A stretch of 64,000 bases of DNA from Psychroserpens luteolus (GTDB lineage: Bacteria; Bacteroidota; Bacteroidia; Flavobacteriales; Flavobacteriaceae). The DNA is taken from positions 434,001 through 498,000 of the forward strand of contig NZ_JAHVXI010000002.1 of the NCBI RefSeq assembly GCF_021032705.1, written 5' to 3'. The notes below the pieces were generated by a model. The model did no database searches. It saw only the letters and a program-made list of their open reading frames with translations, and had not been told where the DNA came from. Of the stretch, positions 1 through 8,028 are shown piece after piece. Numbering within the stretch: the first letter of the stretch is position 1; each line of letters starts with the position of its first letter. The translations under genes and the position numbers were made by a program.

Positions 1-22
1 TAACTTTTTATAGATAAATAAC

Positions 23-50
23 TTGTTTTTTAAATATTATTGTATATTTG
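23..50 (+). promoter_or_regulatory. Flavobacterial-type promoter for the first small gene
   Basis: A TTG at 23-25 is followed after 17 bases by TATATTTG at 43-50. This matches the known Bacteroidetes/Flavobacterium housekeeping pattern TTG-N17-23-TAnnTTTG. The predicted start point lies about 20 bases before the ATG at 79. Confidence 0.6.
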
Positions 51-78
51 AACACCAAATCAAGACAAACTTAGTTTA

Positions 79-315
79 ATGCTAACTACTTATACTTCAA
101 ATATTTCCCTTGTAAGCACGATGCAACTTACCATAGTTCTTATCGTGACCGCTTCTATTTTTTTAATATTCATTGCTATAGCTATTATAAAAATGTATAA
201 GTTAAAGGCAGAAAACAAAAGATTAACAGATAACAGTTTTTATAAATCTGAAATAGATAAAAGCTATCAAGATTTCACTGATGGTCATTTATATGACAAT
301 AATGACAACAGCTAG
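79..315 (+). CDS. Small single-pass membrane protein, unknown function
   Basis: This 78-residue protein has one strong hydrophobic segment at about residues 17-37 (TIVLIVTASIFLIFIAIAII), then a lysine-rich junction and a polar acidic tail. An internal ATG at 121 would give a 64-residue form beginning just before the membrane segment; I keep 79 because it fits the promoter at 23-50. The stop is followed after 3 bases by a second small membrane ORF, so the two are probably one transcript ending at the hairpin at 462-492. I do not recognise the family. The membrane segment followed by a charged helix recalls small stress-related membrane peptides, but no function can be assigned. Confidence 0.6.
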   Translation: MLTTYTSNISLVSTMQLTIVLIVTASIFLIFIAIAIIKMYKLKAENKRLTDNSFYKSEIDKSYQDFTDGHLYDNNDNS

Positions 316-318
316 AAG

Positions 319-462
319 ATGGATACCAATCTTTCGAAAATTACTACAATATTATCCATAGCCATAGTTACTATACTAGGGTTATTAATTTTAAACCTCG
401 TTAAAGTTTATTCATTAAAAAAGGAAAACGAAAAACTTAAAAAACAAATAAAAGAGCAATAA
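319..462 (+). CDS. Very small membrane protein with coiled-coil tail
   Basis: This 47-residue ORF begins with ATG 3 bases after the preceding stop. Residues about 7-30 are hydrophobic (ITTILSIAIVTILGLLILNL) and residues about 31-47 are Lys/Glu-rich with heptad-like Leu spacing (SLKKENEKLKKQIKEQ). It has the same plan as the upstream protein, a transmembrane helix followed by a K/E helix, so the two may be related or act together. A strong terminator begins at its stop codon. The length is near the noise level, but the clear membrane segment, tight spacing and terminator argue that it is real. Confidence 0.55.
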   Translation: MDTNLSKITTILSIAIVTILGLLILNLVKVYSLKKENEKLKKQIKEQ

Positions 463-492
463 AAAAAGCCAGCAACAACTGCTGGCTTTTTT
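462..492. terminator. Bidirectional intrinsic terminator
   Basis: A perfect 13-bp inverted repeat at 462-474 and 480-492 (core GCCAGCA/TGCTGGC) is flanked by A and T runs with a 5-base loop. It can stop the small membrane genes on the plus strand and ettA on the minus strand. Confidence 0.85.
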
Positions 493-520
493 AGTTTTAT
501 AGGATAGATATAAAGTGTAT

Positions 521-2212
521 TTATCTTACTAATTTTTTATACTTGATACGCTTAGGCATTAAATCACCTCCTAAACGTTTCTTTTTATTCTCTTCATAAT
601 CTGAGAAACTTCCTTCAAAGAAATAGACTTGACTATCCCCTTCAAAAGCTAGTATGTGTGTGCAAATACGATCTAAGAACCACCTGTCGTGAGAAATCAC
701 CACAGCACATCCTGCAAAATTTTCTAAGCCTTCCTCTAGCGCTCTTAACGTATTGACATCAAGATCGTTAGTTGGCTCATCTAAAAGTAATACATTACCT
801 TCTTCTTTAAGCGTCATTGCCAAATGTAAGCGGTTACGTTCTCCTCCTGACAGCAAACTTACTTTCTTATTTTGTTCGCTACCTGAGAAATTAAAACGAC
901 TTAGATACGCTCTAGAATTCACCTGTTTTCCACCCATCATGACCAACTCCTGCTCATCACTAAAGTTTTGCCAAATTGTTTTTTCCGGGTCAATATTAGA
1001 GTGCGATTGATCAACGTAAGCAATTTTTGCTGTTTCACCAACCTCAAACTCTCCTTTATCTGGTGTTTCTTCACCCATTATCATTCTAAAAATAGTGGTT
1101 TTACCAGCACCATTTGGTCCAATGACACCAACGATTCCAGCTTGAGGCAAATTAAAGTTTAGGTCTTCATATAATAGCTTATCATCATAGCCTTTACTTA
1201 CACCTTTAGCTTCAATAACATTTGTGCCCAATCGTGGTCCGTTTGGAATATAAATCTCTAATTTCTCATCAAGCTGTTTTTGATCTTGACTCATGAGTTT
1301 ATCATAATTCTTTAAACGCGCTTTTTGCTTCGTCTGTCGACCTTTAGCACCTTGTCGTACCCATTCTAACTCTCGCTCTAAGGTTTTTTGGCGCTTAGAT
1401 GCAGTTTTACTTTCCTGAGCCATACGTTTGGATTTTTGATCTAACCAAGACGAATAGTTGCCTTTCCATGGAATACCTTCTCCTCTATCCAACTCTAAAA
1501 TCCATCCAGCAACATTATCTAAGAAATATCTATCATGAGTAACAGCAATTACAGTTCCTTTATATTGTGCTAAATGGTGCTCTAACCAATGTACAGATTC
1601 TGCATCTAAATGGTTGGTAGGCTCGTCTAATAGCAACACATCTGGTTCTTGTAGTAATAAACGACATAAAGCAACACGTCGACGTTCACCACCAGATAGC
1701 ACAGCAATCTTTTTGTCACCATCTGGAGTTCGTAAAGCATCCATAGCAATTTCCAACTTGGTATCTAATTCCCAGGCATTAGCCGCATCAATTTGATCCT
1801 GAAGTTCGGCTTGACGATTCATGAGTTTTTCCATTTTATCTGGATCGCTGTAGACTTCCTCCAAACCAAACTGATCATTAATGCTATTATACTCATCAAG
1901 AATAGCTACCGTTTCCGCAGCACCTTCACGAACCACATCCATCACTGTTTTTTCATCATCAAGTTTTGGTTCTTGTTCTAAGTATCCAACAGAATAATCT
2001 TGTGAAAACACAACGTCTCCTTGATAGTTTTTATCTACACCTGCAATAATTTTAAGCAATGTTGATTTACCGGAACCATTAAGTCCTAAGATTCCAATCT
2101 TAGCTCCGTAGAAGAAGCTTAAATAAATATTTTTAAGTACTGGTGTATTTGCAGATTGAAATGTCTTTGTAACACCAGACATTGAGAAGATTACCTTTTT
2201 ATCGTCACTCAT
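521..2212 (-). CDS. ettA: Energy-dependent translational throttle protein EttA (ABC-F ATPase)
   Basis: This 563-residue soluble protein has two ABC ATPase domains in tandem and no membrane segments, the ABC-F plan. Walker A motifs are GLNGSGKST (from residue 43) and GPNGAGKTT (about residue 363). Signature motifs are LSGGERRR and LSGGERNR, and both Walker B motifs read LLLDEPTN. A basic, Arg/Lys-rich linker joins the halves, as expected for the P-site tRNA interaction motif. Length and motifs match EttA, which binds the ribosomal E site and gates the first elongation steps according to energy state. The start ATG overlaps the stop of the small membrane gene upstream (TAATG), so translation is probably coupled. 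Confidence 0.93.
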   Translation of the reverse strand: MSDDKKVIFSMSGVTKTFQSANTPVLKNIYLSFFYGAKIGILGLNGSGKSTLLKIIAGVDKNYQGDVVFSQDYSVGYLEQEPKLDDEKTVMDVVREGAAETVAILDEYNSINDQFGLEEVYSDPDKMEKLMNRQAELQDQIDAANAWELDTKLEIAMDALRTPDGDKKIAVLSGGERRRVALCRLLLQEPDVLLLDEPTNHLDAESVHWLEHHLAQYKGTVIAVTHDRYFLDNVAGWILELDRGEGIPWKGNYSSWLDQKSKRMAQESKTASKRQKTLERELEWVRQGAKGRQTKQKARLKNYDKLMSQDQKQLDEKLEIYIPNGPRLGTNVIEAKGVSKGYDDKLLYEDLNFNLPQAGIVGVIGPNGAGKTTIFRMIMGEETPDKGEFEVGETAKIAYVDQSHSNIDPEKTIWQNFSDEQELVMMGGKQVNSRAYLSRFNFSGSEQNKKVSLLSGGERNRLHLAMTLKEEGNVLLLDEPTNDLDVNTLRALEEGLENFAGCAVVISHDRWFLDRICTHILAFEGDSQVYFFEGSFSDYEENKKKRLGGDLMPKRIKYKKLVR

Positions 2213-2394
2213 TATACTCTTCCTTTTAAAGCGTTAAACACCCAAGCAATAGCAAAAAATCCAATACCAACGGCTGCAAATCCCCAACCAGCAACTTCAT
2301 CATATCGAAAGGCACCTAATGCTATTAAACCTAATCCTACTATTACCATAATTGTGGTGGCCCATGCCAGCACAGTATTTTTATTCATAGCCAT
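2212..2394 (-). CDS. Small two-helix membrane protein (CAL67264-like)
   Basis: This 60-residue protein consists almost entirely of two hydrophobic helices, at about residues 8-27 and 34-55, with GLGLIALGAF and GWGFAAVGIGF glycine patterns. I recall small Flavobacteriia proteins of this type annotated as the CAL67264 family; the match is from memory. Its stop overlaps the ettA start by one base, so both are probably one transcript. Function is unknown. Confidence 0.7.
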   Translation of the reverse strand: MAMNKNTVLAWATTIMVIVGLGLIALGAFRYDEVAGWGFAAVGIGFFAIAWVFNALKGRV

Positions 2395-2450
2395 ATTTTT
2401 TCTTAATTTTAGATAGTTAGTCTAAACACAAATATCGTGATTTTAAACTA

Positions 2451-2483
2451 AAAAAAAGCATTCTGTGACAGAATGCTTTTTTT
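2451..2483 (-). terminator. Intrinsic terminator of the pirin/MarR operon
   Basis: A perfect 15-bp inverted repeat at 2451-2465 and 2469-2483 (core GCATTCTG/CAGAATGC) has a 3-base loop and flanking A/T runs. It lies 24 bases beyond the stop of the last pirin gene on the minus strand. Confidence 0.85.
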
Positions 2484-2506
2484 CGCTACTAACCAATTAT
2501 AGTGGA

Positions 2507-3223
2507 TTAGTTCATAGGAACCTCAACGATAATCAATTCGGAATCTTTAGTCGCTTTAATGTCAATATTTTCTGTTTCAGAAATACCAATAGCATCTCTA
2601 TTGACAAGTGTATTATTGGCAATTTCAATTTCACCATCTACTACAAATACATAAAAGCCATTTTGACCAGATTTCACTTGTAGATCAATACTCTTTTGTG
2701 CATCCAGATTTGTTCTGTAGATATAGGCTTGCTGACTAATAGGTAAGGCCTGACCTACCAATTTATCTTTAGGCGCCACTACTGTTTGAAGTTTATTTTT
2801 CTTGTCTTCGGAAGGAAAAACACGTTGTTCATAATTTGGGGCAACGCTCATTTGCTCTGGAATAATCCATAATTGAAGAAAATTAACTTCGTCTGTTTTG
2901 CTGTCATTAAATTCAGAATGTGTTAATCCCGTTCCAGCACTCATTACCTGGACTTCACCGACTTCGATGGCGCGCTTATTTCCCATACTATCTTTATGCG
3001 ATAAGGCGCCTTTTAATGGAATAGAAATGATTTCCATATTTTGATGCGGATGTGTTCCAAATCCCATTTTTGGTTTAACCACGTCATCATTCAAAACACG
3101 AAGTGCTCCAAAATTCATACGCTCTTGATTTTGATAACTCGCAAAACTAAACGTATGATGCGATTTTAACCATCCGTGATCTGCAAATCCTCTGGTATCT
3201 GCTTTGTGAACTATTGCTTTCAT
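2507..3223 (-). CDS. Pirin family protein (bicupin, YhhW type)
   Basis: This 238-residue protein has the pirin N-terminal cupin. The metal-binding signature FGTHPHQNMEIISIPLKG supplies two histidines, and GTGLTHSEFN supplies the later His/Glu pair. The length matches YhhW-like pirins, some of which have quercetin 2,3-dioxygenase activity; the physiological substrate is not known. It is the last gene of the FMN reductase-acetyltransferase-MarR-pirin-pirin operon, 15 bases after the other pirin. The context suggests defence against quinones or other electrophiles (inference). Confidence 0.88.
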   Translation of the reverse strand: MKAIVHKADTRGFADHGWLKSHHTFSFASYQNQERMNFGALRVLNDDVVKPKMGFGTHPHQNMEIISIPLKGALSHKDSMGNKRAIEVGEVQVMSAGTGLTHSEFNDSKTDEVNFLQLWIIPEQMSVAPNYEQRVFPSEDKKNKLQTVVAPKDKLVGQALPISQQAYIYRTNLDAQKSIDLQVKSGQNGFYVFVVDGEIEIANNTLVNRDAIGISETENIDIKATKDSELIIVEVPMN

Positions 3224-3238
3224 AATGTTTGTTTTTTA

Positions 3239-4111
3239 TTAATTGGCTGGAAGAAATCCCATCTTACCCATTTGGTAATCTCGCATGGCTTCCAATAATT
3301 CTGTTTGTGAATTCATAACATAAGGTCCGTATGTTGCAACTTGCTCTTTAATTGGTTCACCAGATAAGAACAACAATTTACTATCTGTTTCTGCCTTGAT
3401 AGAAAAACCATCTCCATCCTGATGAAACTCCATTAATTGGTTTTTATCTAATTCAATAGATTCAACATCATTTACAGTTACTTTTCCGTGAAGGAGATAC
3501 AACATACCATGATGCTTATTAGAATAGGCGATTGTTTGTTCTCCTCCAGCTTTAGCATCAATCATGAAGGCATTTACAGCTGTTTGTGTTGCTATTTTAC
3601 CAAAAGAGTTTTGTAGTTCTCCAGCGATAATTCTGGTTTCTACATTCTTATCTTCGGAAATAATCACATTAAACTCTTCATGCTTAGCATGCTGATAATT
3701 AGCTTGCATCATTTTTTTCTCTGCGGGAAGATTTAACCACAATTGAATGCCTTCGATTACTCCTCCCTTTTCAACTAGTGCTTTCGTCGGCCCTTCAGCA
3801 TGAATAATACCTCGTCCTGCAGTTGTCCATTGTACATCACCAGCTTTTACAACACTTTCATGACCTAACGAATCACGATGTAATTGTTCGCCTTGTACTA
3901 AAAATGTAACAGGTTCAAACCCTCTGTGAGGGTGTGGCCCAAGATCAAACGGGTTATTTGCTTTTGAAATTTCGTAAGGTCCATAGTGATGTAATAATAT
4001 AAATGGATCTATCATTTCGATAGCTTGTGTTGGAAATGGTTGTCGCAGTCTAATAGGCCCCATATTTACGAAATGGCTCTTACCTGCCCTTTTTATTGTA
4101 TTTAATTTCAT
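3239..4111 (-). CDS. Pirin family protein (longer paralogue)
   Basis: This 290-residue pirin carries the cupin metal motif DLGPHPHRGFEPVTFLVQG and the second-site motif GRGIIHAEGP. It is about 50 residues longer than its neighbour and has the C-terminal pirin domain ending GKMGFLPAN. The 58-base gap upstream, which separates it from the MarR gene, contains a perfect 22-bp palindrome (4131-4152) that is probably a MarR operator. This gene pair may therefore also be controlled separately from the operon's main promoter. Confidence 0.9.
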   Translation of the reverse strand: MKLNTIKRAGKSHFVNMGPIRLRQPFPTQAIEMIDPFILLHHYGPYEISKANNPFDLGPHPHRGFEPVTFLVQGEQLHRDSLGHESVVKAGDVQWTTAGRGIIHAEGPTKALVEKGGVIEGIQLWLNLPAEKKMMQANYQHAKHEEFNVIISEDKNVETRIIAGELQNSFGKIATQTAVNAFMIDAKAGGEQTIAYSNKHHGMLYLLHGKVTVNDVESIELDKNQLMEFHQDGDGFSIKAETDSKLLFLSGEPIKEQVATYGPYVMNSQTELLEAMRDYQMGKMGFLPAN

Positions 4112-4130
4112 TTTTATATCCTTTCATTTC

Positions 4131-4152
4131 AATAGTTTCCATGGAAACTATT
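4131..4152. promoter_or_regulatory. Perfect palindrome, probable MarR operator O2
   Basis: The 22 bases are a perfect palindrome with half-site AATAGTTTCCA. The right half (TGGAAACTATT) matches the half-site AGGAAACTATT upstream of the operon's first gene (5477-5500) at 10 of 11 positions. The site lies between the MarR gene and the two pirins. The size and symmetry fit a dimeric winged-helix repressor. Confidence 0.7.
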
Positions 4153-4169
4153 TGGTTAAAAAAATACGA

Positions 4170-4610
4170 TCATCGCATTTTATCTAGCAGATCACTTAAT
4201 TGTTCTGCTTCTTTTTCATTTAAATTTTTAAGAAGGTCCTTATTGAAATTCTTTGGAATAGATTCTAATAAAGCAATACCTTCTTTAGTAATTGCTATCT
4301 TGACAACACGTCTATCATGTGCTGAAGGCAATCGTTCTATATAATCCTTCGCGCAAAGTTTATCCATCAAGCGTGTTGCATTTGGTGAGCGTTCTAGCAT
4401 TCTGTCTTTAATAGTCTGAACATTTAATGGCTCACCAGCTCCTTTTAAAATTCTTAGAATATTATACTGTTGCGGAGAAATACCATAATCTTTAAAAAAT
4501 TCATTTTGACAACTAGTAATCCAATTAGCTGTGTAGATAATATTGAGCATGGCTTTCACTCTATTATTTTCAAACTTAGAATTGATATCTTTTGCTAAAT
4601 CTCCCATCAT
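4170..4610 (-). CDS. MarR family transcriptional regulator
   Basis: This 146-residue protein has the MarR winged-helix layout. The helix-turn-helix is in the region PQQYNILRILKGAGEPLNVQTIKDRM, the recognition segment is RSPNATRLMDKLCAKDYIER, and the wing is HDRRVVKIAITKEG. It is the third gene of the operon and very likely represses it through the palindromes at 5477-5500 and 4131-4152. Related MarR proteins near FMN reductases and pirins often respond to quinones or oxidants; there is no conserved Cys pair from which to predict the signal. The start gives a normal family length and lies 7 bases after the acetyltransferase stop. Confidence 0.88.
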   Translation of the reverse strand: MMGDLAKDINSKFENNRVKAMLNIIYTANWITSCQNEFFKDYGISPQQYNILRILKGAGEPLNVQTIKDRMLERSPNATRLMDKLCAKDYIERLPSAHDRRVVKIAITKEGIALLESIPKNFNKDLLKNLNEKEAEQLSDLLDKMR

Positions 4611-4617
4611 TTAAATT

Positions 4618-4899
4618 TTAAAATAAAACATCACTATATTCAGTTCGCTTTTTGAATACTGCTGCAGCAAAAGGACATAAAGGCAAGATCTTAATTTGTT
4701 GCTCCCTTGCATAGTCAACAGAGGCTTCAACTAATCTATAGCCAACACCTTGACCTTTTAAAGATGAATCAACCTCGGTATGATCAATAATAATCTTATC
4801 TGCTCCAGCATGACTGTAGGTCATTAATCCTTTTTCAACACCATCAACTTCATAATAAAAGCGTCCTTTATTTCCTGTATCTGTGTGCTTTATATCCAT
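4618..4899 (-). CDS. Short GNAT-type N-acetyltransferase (YjdJ-like)
   Basis: This 93-residue protein matches the small single-domain GCN5-related family. It has YYEVDGVEKGLMTY, then IDHTEVDSSLKGQGVGYRLVEASVDYAR with the acetyl-CoA binding loop (KGQGVGYRL), then ILPLCPFAAAVFKK. The substrate is unknown. It lies 3 bases after the FMN reductase and 7 bases before the MarR gene in the same operon. Confidence 0.85.
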   Translation of the reverse strand: MDIKHTDTGNKGRFYYEVDGVEKGLMTYSHAGADKIIIDHTEVDSSLKGQGVGYRLVEASVDYAREQQIKILPLCPFAAAVFKKRTEYSDVLF

Positions 4900-4902
4900 A
4901 AC

Positions 4903-5433
4903 TTATAAACTGTTTTGAAATTGTTTAACTTCTTCAGTCAATTGCGCATTCAATTCTTCATTGATTAGTGTTCCGTCTTGAAAGTTTGTACCAAAAGAAG
5001 GCAAAGAAAAAGCGCCTACTATGTTTCCTCCCATATAAGGGAAACGTCCTTTGGCAATTTCTAAAACTGTAGCACCTCCTCTACCTCCAGGCGATGTAGC
5101 CATTAATAGCATTGGTTTATCACTCCATAATTTACCATCAATACGTGACATCCAGTCAAAAATATTTTTAAAAACTGTTGCATAAGCTCCATTATGTTCA
5201 GCCAATGATAAAATAATACCGTTGGAAGATTTGATATACTCTAAAAATTTATGCGCATTGTCGGGAATACCATGTTCTATTTCATAATCAATTCCGTATA
5301 AAGGCAATTCAAAATCATTCAAATCTAAAACGTTTACTTCAGTATCTTCAACCAGAGTTGTTGCATAAATTGCTAGTTCTTTGTTAATTGAATTTTTACT
5401 ATTGCTTCCAGCAAATGCTATTATTTTTTTCAT
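4903..5433 (-). CDS. NAD(P)H-dependent FMN reductase / quinone reductase-like flavodoxin-fold protein
   Basis: The start is taken at MKKIIAFAGSNSKNSIN (5433); the reading frame extends 8 codons further upstream, but those would overlap the predicted transcription start. The 176-residue product has the flavodoxin-like FMN_red fold with phosphate loop GSNSKNSIN near the N terminus, SLAEHNGAYATVFKNIFDWMS, and MLLMATSPGGRGG. Such enzymes reduce FMN, quinones or azo compounds using NAD(P)H. It is the first gene of a MarR-controlled operon, supporting a role in quinone or electrophile stress (inference). Confidence 0.85.
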   Translation of the reverse strand: MKKIIAFAGSNSKNSINKELAIYATTLVEDTEVNVLDLNDFELPLYGIDYEIEHGIPDNAHKFLEYIKSSNGIILSLAEHNGAYATVFKNIFDWMSRIDGKLWSDKPMLLMATSPGGRGGATVLEIAKGRFPYMGGNIVGAFSLPSFGTNFQDGTLINEELNAQLTEEVKQFQNSL

Positions 5434-5454
5434 AGGTCTTATTGTTTGATGGTA

Positions 5455-5462
5455 CAAATATA
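5455..5462 (-). promoter_or_regulatory. -7 box of the MarR operon promoter
   Basis: On the minus strand the bases read TATATTTG, a perfect TAnnTTTG box, ending 21 bases before the chosen start at 5433. The position supports that start and places the palindrome at 5477-5500 over the upstream promoter element. Confidence 0.6.
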
Positions 5463-5476
5463 CAATAAAAAAACTA

Positions 5477-5500
5477 TATATTCCTAGGAAACTATTTCCA
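5477..5500. promoter_or_regulatory. Probable MarR operator O1 overlapping the promoter
   Basis: This imperfect palindrome is centred on TTCCTAGGAA, with right arm AGGAAACTATT nearly identical to the arm of the perfect palindrome at 4131-4152. Its left arm matches the other site at about 7 of 11 positions. It sits where the -33 element should be, so binding would block polymerase. Confidence 0.65.
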
Positions 5501-5576
5501 TGTTATCAATTTTAACAAATTATTCACTTTTTAATCCGTTATGGGTTTCGTAAATTCGTAGGAAATAAAATACACT

Positions 5577-7205
5577 ATGGATTTAAACTTCAATAAAAAC
5601 GAAGATCATAATAAATTACTCCTTTCAGATTTAAAAAAACGCTTAGCTCAGGTTAAACTTGGTGGTGGTGAAAAACGTATAGAAAAGCATCACTCCAAAG
5701 GTAAAATGACAGCAAGAGAACGTATCGATTATCTTCTTGATGCTAAAGCATCTTCTGTAGAAATTGGTGCATTTGCTGGAGACGACATGTATAAAGAACA
5801 TGGTGGTTGTCCATCTGGTGGTGTGGTCGTTAAAATAGGTTATGTCAAAGGAAAACAATGTATCGTTGTTGCCAATGATGCTACAGTAAAGGCTGGAGCT
5901 TGGTTTCCAATTACAGGCAAAAAGAATTTAAGAGCTCAAGAAATTGCAATTGAAAATAGACTTCCAATAATATACCTAGTGGATTCGGCTGGTGTATATT
6001 TACCAATGCAAGATGAAATTTTTCCCGATAAAGAACATTTTGGGCGCATATTTAGAAACAATGCCGTGATGAGCAGTATGGGGATTACACAAATTGCTGC
6101 TGTTATGGGAAGTTGCGTCGCTGGTGGTGCTTATTTACCTATTATGAGTGATGAAGCTTTAATAGTAGATAAAACGGGAAGTATTTTCTTAGCAGGAAGT
6201 TATCTTGTAAAAGCCGCTATAGGAGAAACCATCGATAATGAGACATTAGGAGGTGCGACAACTCATTGCGAAATTTCAGGAGTTACAGATTATAAGGCAA
6301 AAGATGATAAAGACGCTCTAGAAACCATACAGCGTTTAATGGATAAAATTGGCCATTATGATAAAGCTGGTTTTAACCGTGTTGCTACGAAAAAACCTAG
6401 TGAGAAACCAGAAGACATCTTTGGTATATTACCGCGTTCAAGAGCAGATCAATATGATATGAGAGAGATTATCAAACGTTTAGTTGATAAGTCTGAATTT
6501 GATGAATATAAAGAAGGCTATGGTCAAACTATTATCACTGCTTATGCGCGTATTGATGGCTGGGCTGTAGGTATTGTAGCCAATCAGCGTAAGCTGGTAA
6601 AAACCAAAAAAGGTGAAATGCAATTTGGTGGCGTAATCTATAATGATAGTGCCGATAAGGCAACACGTTTTATTGCGAATTGTAACCAAAAGAAAATTCC
6701 TTTAGTCTTTTTGCAAGACGTAACTGGATTTATGGTTGGTAGCAAATCTGAGCATGGTGGAATTATTAAAGATGGTGCTAAAATGGTAAATGCTGTGAGC
6801 AATTCTGTGGTTCCTAAGTTTACCATTGTGATTGGAAATAGTTACGGAGCTGGAAATTATGCCATGTGTGGAAAAGCCTATGACCCAAGATTAATTGTGG
6901 CTTGGCCTAGTGCCGAATTAGCAGTAATGAGTGGAAATAGTGCCGCAAAAGTACTGTTACAAATAGAAAAAGCTTCACTAGAAAAACAAGGTGAAAAAAT
7001 TACACCTGAAAAAGAAAAAGAACTTTTTGATAAAATTAAAAACAGATATGACAATCAAGTATCTCCATATTATGCGGCTGCTCGTATTTGGACAGACGCT
7101 GTTATTAATCCGTTAGACACTAGAACATGGATTAGTATGGGAATAGAAGCGGCTAACCACGCTCCTATTGAAAGACCTTTTAATATGGGTGTATTACAGG
7201 TTTAA
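5577..7205 (+). CDS. Acyl-CoA carboxylase carboxyltransferase (beta) subunit, methylcrotonyl-CoA type
   Basis: This 542-residue protein has two crotonase-fold carboxyltransferase halves. Characteristic segments are KGKMTARERIDYLLD, VVANDATVKAGAWFPITGKK, YLVDSAGVYLPMQDEIFPD and the oxyanion-region glycines in GNSYGAGNYAMCGKAYDPR. The closest family I recognise is the methylcrotonyl-CoA carboxylase beta subunit of leucine breakdown, although propionyl-CoA or geranyl-CoA carboxylase relatives look similar. No biotin carboxylase alpha subunit is adjacent, so the partner must be encoded elsewhere. The gene is followed after one base by the secreted paralogue pair. Confidence 0.88.
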   Translation: MDLNFNKNEDHNKLLLSDLKKRLAQVKLGGGEKRIEKHHSKGKMTARERIDYLLDAKASSVEIGAFAGDDMYKEHGGCPSGGVVVKIGYVKGKQCIVVANDATVKAGAWFPITGKKNLRAQEIAIENRLPIIYLVDSAGVYLPMQDEIFPDKEHFGRIFRNNAVMSSMGITQIAAVMGSCVAGGAYLPIMSDEALIVDKTGSIFLAGSYLVKAAIGETIDNETLGGATTHCEISGVTDYKAKDDKDALETIQRLMDKIGHYDKAGFNRVATKKPSEKPEDIFGILPRSRADQYDMREIIKRLVDKSEFDEYKEGYGQTIITAYARIDGWAVGIVANQRKLVKTKKGEMQFGGVIYNDSADKATRFIANCNQKKIPLVFLQDVTGFMVGSKSEHGGIIKDGAKMVNAVSNSVVPKFTIVIGNSYGAGNYAMCGKAYDPRLIVAWPSAELAVMSGNSAAKVLLQIEKASLEKQGEKITPEKEKELFDKIKNRYDNQVSPYYAAARIWTDAVINPLDTRTWISMGIEAANHAPIERPFNMGVLQV

Positions 7206-7206
7206 T

Positions 7207-8028
7207 ATGAAGTCTTTTTTTACTACAACATTCTTGTTTCTTTTTCTATCCTCAACCTCGTTTTCGCAAATGGATGTTACGCAAATATTGAAAGCGAAAG
7301 ATACTTTTGAACTAAGAACAAATCCTACTTTTAAAAGTGATAGTTTAGTGATTGTTAAACGAAAAACTATCATTGACCCTAGTAAATATGCTACAAATAA
7401 TAAATTCGATATAAAAACACTCAATAGATATAGAGTCTCAGTTTTTTATTATACAAATTCTAAAACAAATCACACCTATTATGCTAAGCAGTGGAATGTT
7501 CCTATTCTTATATATATAGATAAATCATTCCCTAAACAATTAAAAAAATCTCTAAAGCAGTTTTTATCTCGTTTTGATTCTGTAGATAATTTGAATATTT
7601 CGATAACCAGTAACATAAATAAAGCAAATTATTATGTAAAACCTACTAAAAAGTTATTTACAAATAACAGCTATAAGTTTAAAAATGAAACTGATAAAAA
7701 GAATTTTGCTTTTAATAATGGTGATTATACTATACTTTCATCTGGAGATGAAAAAATAAAAGGCTGCATACTAGAACTAAACACCCATTTGGAAGTGGAC
7801 ATCAAAATCTTAGAAAGTAATCTAAAACAGTTATTCTTTCTAAGTTTGGGGAGGTTTTTTGTTATACATCGTGACAAAGACATTTCTAGTTATTTATGTC
7901 CTACTTATCAATTTCAAGGTCATATTAGCCCATCAGATTTGAACATATTAAAAATACATTACAATTACATTTATGAATTTCCGGTAAGTGACACCGAATT
8001 TTCGAAACTCACAAAACTCAAACAATGA
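7207..8028 (+). CDS. Secreted protein of unknown function, DUF2927-like (copy 1)
   Basis: The start is taken at MKSFFTTTFLFLFLSSTSFS, a signal peptide, one base after the preceding stop; a longer frame reaches into the carboxylase gene and is not credible. The 273-residue product is paralogous to the next gene. Shared features are a W-x-P-hydrophobic strand (WNVPILIYID) followed by a Lys-rich helix, an ESNLKQLFFLSLGRFF helix, and a C-terminal LNILKIHYNY segment. This pattern recalls DUF2927, a family with a degenerate zincin-like appearance (from memory). It overlaps the next gene by 4 bases (ATGA), indicating coupled expression. Confidence 0.75.
   Translation: MKSFFTTTFLFLFLSSTSFSQMDVTQILKAKDTFELRTNPTFKSDSLVIVKRKTIIDPSKYATNNKFDIKTLNRYRVSVFYYTNSKTNHTYYAKQWNVPILIYIDKSFPKQLKKSLKQFLSRFDSVDNLNISITSNINKANYYVKPTKKLFTNNSYKFKNETDKKNFAFNNGDYTILSSGDEKIKGCILELNTHLEVDIKILESNLKQLFFLSLGRFFVIHRDKDISSYLCPTYQFQGHISPSDLNILKIHYNYIYEFPVSDTEFSKLTKLKQ

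Noticed and set aside
753-1162. Open frames on the strand opposite ettA and similar shadows elsewhere
   Set aside because: They lie fully inside well-supported genes on the other strand and have unnatural composition.
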